From assembly GCA_035772735.1 (NCBI GenBank), contig JASDFA010000010.1, forward strand, positions 35,837,501 to 35,901,500: a DNA stretch of 64,000 bases, read 5' to 3'. Every line of letters starts with the position of its first letter. Positions within the stretch are counted from its first letter, which is position 1. Positions 55,789-64,000 of the stretch are shown piece by piece. The position numbers and the translations under genes are program-made. The stretch comes from Datura wrightii (Eukaryota; Streptophyta; Magnoliopsida; Solanales; Solanaceae). Below the pieces are notes generated by a model, which was not told the origin of the DNA, searched no databases, and saw only the letters and a program-made list of their open reading frames with translations.

Positions 55789-56950
55789 TGCTATGGGGAA
55801 AGCTTCATCCCATCTTCGTCCAAGCTGGGGATGGCATGCCACCCCTTGGAGTGACGTAAAACCCACCCGCTCAGTGGACGACACGATTACCAACCCAGGG
55901 GCGGCGAGGACGCTCAATAAGGTGCCCTCACACCATAACAAGTCTCAACAAACAAATAGCACATATAAATAGCAAGCATGTATAGCTGAAAAGACTATCT
56001 AAAATTTAGCTTCTTGTTCTGATCTGTTTCTATATTGAACTGATTCTTTTACTGATTATACTGATTCTGAAATCTCCGTTAACTGTATGGCTAATCTTTA
56101 GCCAAGATACTATCTGTCTGGATGACTAATCTGTAGCCATAACTGTCTGTCCATCTGATCTTTCTTTACTGACTTTTATTATGAAAATCTGTTTCTTTTT
56201 ATTCTTACAACATGCTTGCTAATTACATAATAGACTATACTGGATCTGAACTACTAACTTGCCCTTGGGCGCATGCTTTTCTAACTTTCAGACTAGATAC
56301 GATATAACAACGCAAACTAGGTTTACTGAACTTGCACAATACTTAACATTTGACTCCGGAATTTCTATTACGGAGTCTATGTACTATATAGGGCCAAAAC
56401 TACTAACTTGCCGAAGGAACTAACTTTACATACCTTAACCTCGGGTTATCCGACTGTCGGACGAGGCTCAGTCAATACTCCAGCTATTTCTCCCAACTGC
56501 ATTCATATATACGTCAATTAATACTAAATATAGCTTTATTCTAAAGAACAACGTCACTTTCGATATAATTATAGCCTAAACTTAGGCTTATCGAAAGACG
56601 GTCAAAAATTCGCTATTTTTCAGAAGTCCAGAAGGGAGAAGTATTCACTTCACAGCTAGGAGCACATAGACACTAATTTGGAGTAATTTTACTTACTTTG
56701 GTTCGGTAGCTCGACGATTCGCCGGCCGTATTTCGCGAAACAAAAATCGTAGAAATGCTCTCTGCTACTAAATACCTCGGTACCTGCGGTTAATTTGGGT
56801 TTGGACTACGTTTGGCAGCATAATCGAACGATTATTTTCCAATTTCTCCATCTTCTCTCCTCTCTGCGTTTTCATGGAATTTCCAAGGGAAATTATCACT
56901 AATCAAAGGGAAGACTTATCCTTAGTAAAGGAGGTGGTCACTAATTCAAG

Positions 56951-57075
56951 AAAATTATTATTATTTAAAGGAGGTTATCATTAATTAAAAGAAATTATTA
57001 TTAATTAAAAGAAATTATTATTAATTAAAGGAAATTATCTTATGGGAATTATTATTAATTAAAGGAAATTACATT
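56951..57075. repeat. AT-rich repeat of about 20-bp units in G LTR
   Basis: AAATTATTATTAATTAAAAG-type units are repeated about six times with small changes, close to the element-5' end of the LTR. Confidence 0.85.
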
Positions 57076-57251
57076 ACAAACTGAGCTCCATATACTTGGA
57101 CACTATAAATCGCATTTTGCCTTGCGACGCGCCGACTTGGCGCTTGTCCAATATTTTCCCGGGCCTTTTTCTAGCATGCATGGCTTTCAAATATTCTTAA
57201 CCAACACGTGAATAGGCCATCTATGTGCCGGAAATTTTACGGGGTATAACA

Positions 57252-57524
57252 TTCTCCCCCCCTTAAGAACATTTGTCCTCGAATGAAATCTGCTATCTAG
57301 AGGACTTCTCAGCTTACCCAACTTATTAATTAGAAAAATTTCAGCAGAGTTTCCCCTGTAATATGGACTACCCCAAAAATCGTGAAACACAGAAAAGTCC
57401 AATACAGGTACTCCACACAATACTATAATGTTCACTTGATAGCTAACATCAATCTTTCTCATTTCATACATATACAACTATAAACTACTGCATAAATAAT
57501 AGTGCGGACATACCTGTCGCCCGA
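57252..57524 (-). other. Polypurine tract and 3' untranslated segment of G
   Basis: CTTAAGGGGGGGGAGAA on the minus strand at 57268-57252, directly at the LTR. The rest is noncoding. Confidence 0.85.
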
Positions 57525-58094
57525 CTAAGCCTGGAACAGGTGAGGATATCTAGCTTTCATATCTTCCTCAGCCTCCCACGTCATTTCCTCTCGGTTCCTG
57601 TTACGCGATAATACTTTGACAGACGCAATATCCTTGGTTCTCAATCTTCGAATCTGTCTGTCTAGGATAGCTATTGGAACCTCTTCGTAGGCCAGCTCTT
57701 CTGTAACCTGGATATCCTGGACTGGGACTGCTCTGGACGGGTCTCCTATGCATTTCCTCAGCATAGACACATGAAAGACCGGGTGAACGGATTCTAGCTC
57801 TGGGGGCAAGTTCAACTCATATGCTACTCGGCCTATCCTTCGACGAATCTGATAAGGCCCAACAAATCTCGGACTGAGCTTACCTTTCTTGCCGAATCTC
57901 ATCACCCCTTTCATCGGAGACACTTTCAGAAATACCCAGTCATTCATATTAAACTCCAGGTCTCTGCGCCGTACATCTGCATATGATTTCTGGCGACTCT
58001 GTGCAGTCAATAGGCGTTCTCTGATAAGCTTTACTTTCTCCTCTGACTGCTGAATAATGTCTGGCCCAATTATCGCTGACTCCCCTGTTTCGAA
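57525..58094 (-). pseudogene. Integrase C-terminus and chromodomain of G
   Basis: The open frame 57525-58010, which extends back to 58094 without a methionine, holds RRRDLEFNMNDWVFLK, a GPY-like module (FVGPYQIRRRIGRVAYELNL), VSMLRKCIGDPS and a full chromodomain (YEEVPIAILDRQIRRLRTKD, VLSRNRNREEMTWEAEEDM, ARYPHLF). The natural stop is at 57525. A TAG at 58095-58097 separates it from the core; relatives have tryptophan there. Confidence 0.9.
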
Positions 58095-58796
58095 CTAGCC
58101 AACCGGCGATCTGCACTTTCGCCCGTATAAAGCCTCAAAAGGCGCCATCTGAATAGCCGAATGATAGCTATTATTATAAGAAAACTCCATCAACGGCAAA
58201 TGCTCGTCCCAGCTACCACCGAAATCTAGCACACACGCTCGCAGCATGTCCTCGAGCGTCTGAATAGTGCGCTCAGCCTGTCCATCTGTCTGAGGGTGGA
58301 ATGCTGTGCTCAAATTGATCTGCGTTCCCAAACCCTTCTGGAATGACTGCCAAAATCTAGCTGTAAACTATGCTCCTCTGTCTGAAATGATGGATACGGG
58401 TACTCCATGCAACCTGACTATTTCTCGGATATACAACCCAGCATAATCTTCGGCCAAGAAGGTAGTTCTTATTGGCAGGAAATGAGCTGATTTAGTCAAC
58501 CTGTCAACTATTACCCATATAGAGTCATGCCTGCGTCTAGTACGGGGTAATCCTGCCACAAAATCCATATTTATAGCTTCCCATTTCCAGAGAGGCACAG
58601 CTATATCCTGAGTCAAACCGCCTGGTTTCTGATGTTCTGCTTTCACCTGTTGGCAGTTAGGACACTGGGCTACAAATTTAGCAACATCTCTTTTCATACC
58701 TGGCCACCAGTAATTTTCTTTGATATCATGGTACATCTTTGTCACGCCAGGGTGGAGAGAACAACGGGTGCAATGTACCTCATTCATGATCTTCTA
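58095..58796 (-). pseudogene. Integrase zinc finger and core of G
   Basis: The piece 58368-58787 has the zinc finger (HPGVTKMYHDIKENYWW, CPNCQQVK), NMDFVAGLPRTRRRHDSIW with the first catalytic aspartate, and IISDRGA with the second. A TAG at 58368 falls where Q of RGAQF is expected. The piece 58095-58331 carries TDGQAERTIQTLEDML with the glutamate and FEALYGRKCRSPVG. Apart from two stops the core looks complete. Confidence 0.88.
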
Positions 58797-59828
58797 GTGG
58801 AGGACTGAAACATTGGGAACACATAAACGATCTTTACAACGCAGCACTCCATCCTCTGTTACCTGGAATTCTGGCGCTTTGCCTAGCGGAATATAATCTC
58901 TAAGCTGAACTAGGTCAGGATCCTCAAATTTCCGTTCTTTCACTTCCACGACTAACGATGACACGACGGTGTTCTGAATTACCGCTCTACCATCCTCTGT
59001 TTCTGCTACACGAACGGCTAGGCTAGCTAACTGATGTATTTCCCTGACCAATTCCCGCTGCTCGGGCTGCAAATACGCCAAGCTCCCCATGGACTTTCGA
59101 CTGAGAGCATCTGCTACAACATTAGCTTTTCCCGGGTGGTACAGAATGTTCACATCATAATCCTTTAACAGCTCCAACCAGCGACGTTGCCGCAGATTCA
59201 GCTCCCTCTGAGTGAAGATATACTGTAGGCTCTTGTGATCTGTGAAAATATCAGCATGGACTCCATACAGGTAATGTCTCCACATTTTCAAGGCGTGGAT
59301 CACTGCGGCTAACTCCAGGTCGTGGGTAGGATAATTCTTCTCATGTTTCCTCGGCTGTCTGGAAGAATATGCAATCACCTTACCATGCTGCATCAACACA
59401 CAACCCAACCCAACGCCTGATGCGCCGCAATATACTGAATAACCTTCTGTACCTTCCGGCAAGGCTAGCACTGGGGCGGAGGTTAACCTATCTTTCAACT
59501 CCTGGAAGCTCTGCTCGCATGCCTCTGTCCACTGAAACTTTGCTGCTTTCTGTGTCAGTTTGGTCAGAGGTGCCGCAATAGTCGAGAACCCTTCAACGAA
59601 CCTCCTGTAGTAACCTGCTAAACCCAGAAAGCTACGGACTTCCATCGGAGTAGTAGGCCTAGGCCATGATTTGACTACTTCTATCTTCTGCGTGTCAACC
59701 TGTATACCAGCATCCGACACAATATGCCCTAAAAAGGCCACTGAATTAAGCCATAATTCACACTTAGAAAATTTAGCATATAACTGGTGGTCCCTGAGGA
59801 TCTGGAGCACTGTCCGCAAATGAGTCGG
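58797..59828 (-). pseudogene. RT thumb and RNase H of G
   Basis: An open piece of 341 codons: VLQILRDHQLYAKFSKCELW, VAFLGHIVSDAGIQV, FLGLAGYYRRFVEGF, then RNase H with CGASGVGLG (the first catalytic aspartate is glycine here), HDLELAAVIHALKMW (glutamate), FTDHKSLQYIF (aspartate) and DALSRKS. It ends at a TAG (58794-58796) where relatives suggest glutamine. A one-base deletion near 59823-59830 separates it from the RT palm. Confidence 0.87.
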
Positions 59829-60646
59829 TGATCTTCTTCAGAGCGAGAATACACCAGAATGTCATCAATAAATACTATTACGAACAAGTCCAGGAAAGGT
59901 CTGAAAATACTGTTCATCAGGTCCATGAATATTGCTGGGGCATTCGTCAACCCGAAGGACATAACCAGGAATTCAAAGTGTCCATATCGGGTCCTGAATG
60001 CTGTTTTGGGAATATCTCTCTCACGTACTCGAACCTGGTGATATCCGGACCGCAAGTCAATCTTAGAAAAATATCTGGCTCCCTGTAACTGATCAAATAA
60101 GTCATCAATCCTAGGAAGCGGGCACTTGTTCTTCACTGTAACTTTGTTCAATTGCCGATAATCTATGCACATATGGAGTGAGCCATCTTTCTTTCTCACA
60201 AACAGAACCGGCGCACCCCATGGTGAAGTACTCGGCCTAATAAAACCTTTATCCAACAAGTCTTTCAGCTGCTCCTTTAATTTTCTGAGTTCTGCAGGAG
60301 CCATACGATAGGGAGGAATTGATATCGGATGAGTGCCTGGTAACAAGTCAATAGCAAAATCTATTTCCCTTTCTGGGGGAATACCAGGTAACTCATCGGG
60401 AAACACATCAGGAAACTCGTTCACCACCGGAACAGACTGGAGTGTCGGAGATTCTGCTCGGACATCCTGAACTCTGACCAGATGGTAAATACATCCCATA
60501 GATATCAATTTCCTCGCCTGAAGGTAGGAAATAAACCTACCTTTTGGCGTAGCGGTGCTGCCCTTCCACTCCCGCACTACTTCTCCTGGAAAGTGGAATC
60601 GGACCGTCTTGGTCCAACATTCAACATTGGCAAAGCACGGCACTAG
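59829..60646 (-). pseudogene. Linker and reverse transcriptase of G
   Basis: An open piece of about 270 codons: FISYLQARKLISMGC, IPPEREIDFAIDLLPGTHP, MAPAELRKLKEQLKDLLDKG, RPSTSPWGAPVLFV, DGSLHMCIDYRQLNK, LPRIDDLFDQLQGARYFSKI, RSGYHQVRV, FGLTNAPAIFMD and the intact catalytic FIDDILVYS. The RT looks functional up to the deletion. The ORF starts with GTG only because a TGA at 60647 cuts the frame; the frame is really continuous with the protease. Confidence 0.88.
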
Positions 60647-61324
60647 TCAATCCATACCCATTATGGCATCGAAGTCTATCATTTCTAACTCGACCAGATC
60701 TACTGTGGTCTGAACGTCAGCAACCTCTACTGTACACCCCCGGTAAATTCTGCTAGCTACGATCGAGTCACTGACGGGTGTGGATACCGAAAAGGGTTGC
60801 TGTAATAATTCTGGTGTAATATTGAACTTTCGTGCCACAAACGGGATAATATATGATAGGGTGGATCCTGGATCAATCAGTACATAAGCAGAGCATGAAC
60901 AGATGGTCAGCATACCTGTTACTACATCTGGAGACGCCTCTGAATCCTGTCTGCCTAGCAAAGCATAAGTACGGCTTGAACCCGTACCTGAACTGGAGGC
61001 TCCCGATCTACCTCGGCCTCTGCCTGCTGAACCTGAAGGCCCACGCCCTGCTGAGGCTGCTGGGCCTCGTGGCCCTACGGATCCCCTGTCCTGACTGCCT
61101 CTGCTCCCCTGACCTCTGGTCGGACAGTCTCTCATCTGGTGCCCCTCCTGCCCGCAAATATAACACCCCGTGGAGCCATATCTACAAGCTCCGGAGTGTG
61201 GTCGATTACAATAGGGGAAGGGTGAGGGTGCAAATCTACTCTGCTCTCCCCTTTTCTGCTGTGGGGAATCTACCGTTCTAAAACTGCCACTGGACCCTGA
61301 CTGCCCTCTACGAACATACCTACC
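60647..61324 (-). pseudogene. Gag zinc knuckle and protease of G
   Basis: From 61324 downward the frame is open: a zinc knuckle CYICGQEGHQMRDC (near 61130-61175), a Gly/Ser/Arg-rich linker, then LIDPGSTLSYIIPFVARKF with the DPG active site, VYRGC-like sequence and MIDFDAIMGMD. It ends in TGA (60647-60649) where relatives read MDW. The TGA at 61325 closes the upstream gag piece. Confidence 0.88.
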
Positions 61325-62308
61325 TCACTGCTGCTGCTGTGGAGGTGGGGGTCTAGGGGGTCTATCTGATAGTCGAGGCCTGGGTCCTCTCTGAACTTCC
61401 CTCTGTATCTCATCTGGTCTATCTCTGCGGCGCTGTTCCTGACTGATCTGTATGCTACTCTGCTGCCGCTGTCTAAGGCCCTCTATGGTCTGAGCAAATG
61501 CATGTACTCGGGCAATGTCCATATCCTCTCACAACGTCGCCATCATACATGCCTCAGTATACTCCGGATTCAAGCCCATGATGAATCTGTGAACTCTTGC
61601 TGGCATAGTATCAACAAAGGCTGGAGGATAACAGGCTAAGGAGTCAAACTGTAAAGCATACTCACGAACACTCCTCGCCCCCTGCTCTAAATATAGGAAC
61701 TGGTCCATCCGGGCCTGCCGGATCTCTCGTGGCAAATAATGGTCTAGAAAGGCCTCCAAGAAGCTGGTCCAGGTCGGAGGGGTAACATCACTCCCTCGGG
61801 ACCTTTCCCAACTCTCGTACCACAGAATAGCTATATCTCTTAATCGGAACACTGCCAGCTCAACAGACTCTGAAGGGGTCATATGCATCACTCGAAATAT
61901 CCTCTGCATCTGATCTAGGAAGTCCTGGGGGTCCTCTGCCGGATCTGACCCTGTAAACTGCGGGGGACCCAGTTCCAAAAATTCCCGGACTCTGGAACTG
62001 CCTGGCCCACCTGAAGACTCTACTGCTACAGGTGGTGCTAACTGACGCTGTGCGGCCAGCATCTGTGCCATTATAACTACAGCGCTACGAACCTCCTGAT
62101 CTGATGGTGAAGGCACAGGAGCTATCGGAGGCGGTGTCGTTCCGAACAGCTCCTGGTCAGAGGGGAACGACTGAGAGGGCTGTGATGAAGCCTCTATGTC
62201 GCCCTCAGATCGGGCTGACTCTGTCTGAATTTGAGGCACTCTGCTAGTGCCTTCTCCTGCTGTTGTGTCTAGCCTTCTGCCTGTGGTAGGGTGTCACTGA
62301 TCTGCCAT
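61325..62308 (-). pseudogene. gag capsid region of G
   Basis: The probable start is the ATG at 62308, followed after three codons by a TGA (62294-62296). The piece 61529-62239 has a Ser/Pro-rich N-terminus, then the capsid domain: FLELGPPQFTGSDPAEDPQD, MQRIFRVMHMTPSESVELAV, YESWERSRG and SFLEAFLDHYLPREIRQARM. A TGA at 61529 separates the piece 61325-61522 (MDIARVHAFAQTIEGLRQRQ, ending in a Pro/Gln run). Both internal TGAs fit an ancestral CGA. Confidence 0.87.
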
Positions 62309-62507
62309 TCTTATCTGTAGACAAAGAATACGATAAGTGTTAGGGACTCAACCCTGTACTGTGCTGCTCTATAGCACGACTGACTGAGAAAGAAGAGTAA
62401 CCATCCTATTATGCCTTGCAGCCTCCTGCCTATAGTATGTGGTGCACAACACATCCATAGACAAGACTCTACTTAGCATGGCTTGCAGACTCCCTGGGAC
62501 ACGACCT
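62309..62507 (-). other. Untranslated leader of G
   Basis: No ORF of its own between primer site and gag start. Confidence 0.7.
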
Positions 62508-62519
62508 GCTTTGATACCA
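62508..62519 (-). other. Primer-binding site of G, initiator tRNA-Met type
   Basis: TGGTATCAAAGC on the minus strand, one base different from the usual TGGTATCAGAGC, four bases from the LTR. Confidence 0.85.
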
Positions 62520-62523
62520 AGTT

Positions 62524-64000
62524 TGTCACATCCCACCTTGGGGGGTATGACGGGCACCTGGTGCCTGCTAGACTCTGGACTGCTAAATGGTCCAGCCTGA
62601 GCACATCGGGTGCTTTGGCTGGCTCTGGCTCTGTTCCAAGAAACAAACCAGCTATATAACAGCTGTAAACACAGCCTCCGGCCAACTGGCCTATAGCCAC
62701 CTGTACCTGTAATAACAGCTAACCAGAACACACTCATAACAAGGAACCTATGCGGGCCGACAAGGCCACCATGCTGTCTAGTCATCTATATTATCAACAC
62801 AAGACTACTGTAAGACTACGAGACCGGCAAGGTCACCACTACTGTCAAACTAAGGCCTCACACGACCAACATAAACTGAAATGCTAAACAGCTACAGCAA
62901 ACTGCACGGCCTCACACGACCGGCTCAACTGACCACAGGGAAATATATACAGACTGCAAGCCTCTAGGAATAACAGTAGAAATGATCGGGACAGGGCCCC
63001 GACCTACCAGTACTGTACAAAAAGGAAAAGGAGCTACAACTCTGGAAATCAGACTTCGGATGATAGGAGCTGAATACTCAATAGCTGGCTGGAATCACGA
63101 GGGATCGCTTCCTCGTCTATGAGTACCTGCAGGCAAGTAATGCAGCGCCCCACTGGGCGTCAGTACCACTGCTACTGAGTATGCAAAGCAACTGAAATAG
63201 TACAACTGAAAACAACTGAATAAAGATAGCCTAACTAGCATTTCTGTATAGCAGGAGATAATTGAATCTGAAGAAGCTGACATAAACTGGATCGGGCTTT
63301 CTGTACTGATAAGGCAGAGAAGTACCTGTAGAAGCAACGGCCTGCTGTCTAGTAGCTAGTATACAATATATATAGCACATAAATAGCTATACAAGTAGCA
63401 AGCAAGAGACAATACCAACCCCCATAAGCCGGATGGCGCCAAGCAAGCAAACAATCTATATACCCCTACCCGGGTCAAAACCAACCAATAAGTCACTCCA
63501 CTTATCTACTCACTTCGGAGCTCCTCTACCGGCCCCCTGGGTCTCCAGCTCGGGCCGTAGCCTCCGATATAAGCAACCGTGTATGGGTCTGGAGGACTCC
63601 TGTGTAGACAGTAACAGATAGGGTCTGGATCCCCGGACACACTCAACGGGGCTACCTGAAATTGGAGCTACACCTGTAACAACTGAATGTATAGATAGTA
63701 ACAGATAGGGTCTGATTCCCTGGACACTGCTCAACAGGGCTATCTGATACCGGAGCTGTACCTGTAATGCTGATCAGACTGCTATGGGGAAAGCTTCATC
63801 CCATCTTCGTCCAAGCTGGGGATGGCATGTCACTCCTTGGAGTGATGTAAAACCCACCCGCTCAGTGGGCGACACGATTACCAACCCAGGGGCGGCGAGG
63901 ACGCTCAATAAGGTGCCCTCACACCATAACAAGTCTCAACAAACAAATAGCACATATAAATAGCAAGCATGTATAACTGAAAAGACTATCTAAAATTTAG
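62524..64000 (-). repeat. 5' LTR of element G, cut by window end
   Basis: Nearly identical to 54530-56010. Differences include single-base changes such as ATAACAG against ATAACGG near 62660. The 87-bp duplication is present. ORFs in it mirror those in the 3' LTR. Confidence 0.92.

Larger units (their letters stand above)
54530..57251 (-). repeat. 3' LTR of element G (2722 bp)
   Basis: The minus strand begins TGTTATACCCCG (57251) and ends GGATGTGACA (54530). A donor-like AAG then GTATGT lies at 56433-56428, 818 bases in. It contains an 87-bp tandem duplication and an AT-rich short repeat. ORFs inside (54507-55630) lie in the LTR and have counterparts in the other LTR; they are not genes. Confidence 0.92.
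54530..64000 (-). mobile_element. Chromovirus G (minus strand), runs off right edge
   Basis: 3' LTR 54530-57251, internal region 57252-62523, 5' LTR from 62524 to beyond the window. It contains gag, protease, RT, RNase H, integrase and chromodomain in the normal Tekay/Del order. LTR copies look about 97-98% alike by eye over the visible 1.47 kb, so this is the youngest element here. It is inserted into F; the left flank is ACAAT at 54525-54529 and its partner is outside. Confidence 0.92.

Noticed and set aside
62369..62785. 138-codon minus ORF at the 5' LTR of G
   Set aside because: It spans the LTR, primer site and leader, and has no domain; it is chance openness of a young LTR.

Overview
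This window is plant nuclear DNA from repeat-rich heterochromatin. Essentially all of it is nested or abutting Ty3/gypsy LTR retrotransposons, and I found no host gene, tRNA, rRNA or CRISPR array. Two lineages account for nearly everything. One is a Tekay/Del-like chromovirus group, with initiator tRNA-Met type primer sites, an AAGGGGGAGAT polypurine tract and a C-terminal chromodomain. The other is an Athila-like group, with tRNA-Asp type primer sites and an additional ORF between pol and the 3' LTR. A flowering plant is certain and a eudicot likely. Solanaceae is only an impression from the style of the elements.

Layout, left to right. Bases 1-34342 are one stack. Chromovirus C (minus strand) carries chromovirus A (plus strand) inserted in its reverse transcriptase. 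A carries four insertions of its own: an Athila-like 5' LTR and leader running off the left edge (1-1550); a full-length Athila-like element AT2 (1631-14271, target duplication GTGTT); a solo Athila-like LTR (14885-16329, duplication GAGAT); and chromovirus B (16786-26160, duplication GTGCG/GTGCA). A itself resumes at 1551-1630, 14277-14884, 16335-16785 and 26166-29499. C continues from 29500 to the end of its 5' LTR at 34342.

Bases 34343-54529 are a row of older, truncated pieces: an LTR-like relic (34343-35061), the 5' LTR and leader of chromovirus H (35062-37887), a fragment of an Athila-like LTR (37888-38371), chromovirus D (38372-43960, minus), chromovirus E (43961-51328, minus), and Athila-like element F (51329-54529, minus). 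F holds the only unbroken copy of the extra ORF. Bases 54530-64000 are chromovirus G (minus), inserted into F. G is young by LTR similarity and runs off the right edge.

Most coding regions are decayed by stops and frameshifts. The most interesting signals are: (1) the open extra ORF in F, with a basic N-terminus and an acidic C-terminus, matching the broken copy in AT2; (2) an 11-base PPT-like motif that repeatedly flanks that ORF; (3) an internal copy of LTR-type promoter-proximal repeats upstream of the ORF in AT2, with possible splice signals; and (4) a splice-donor-like GTATGT (GTATAT in A) at nearly the same place in every chromovirus LTR. LTR similarities quoted here are estimates by eye, not computed.
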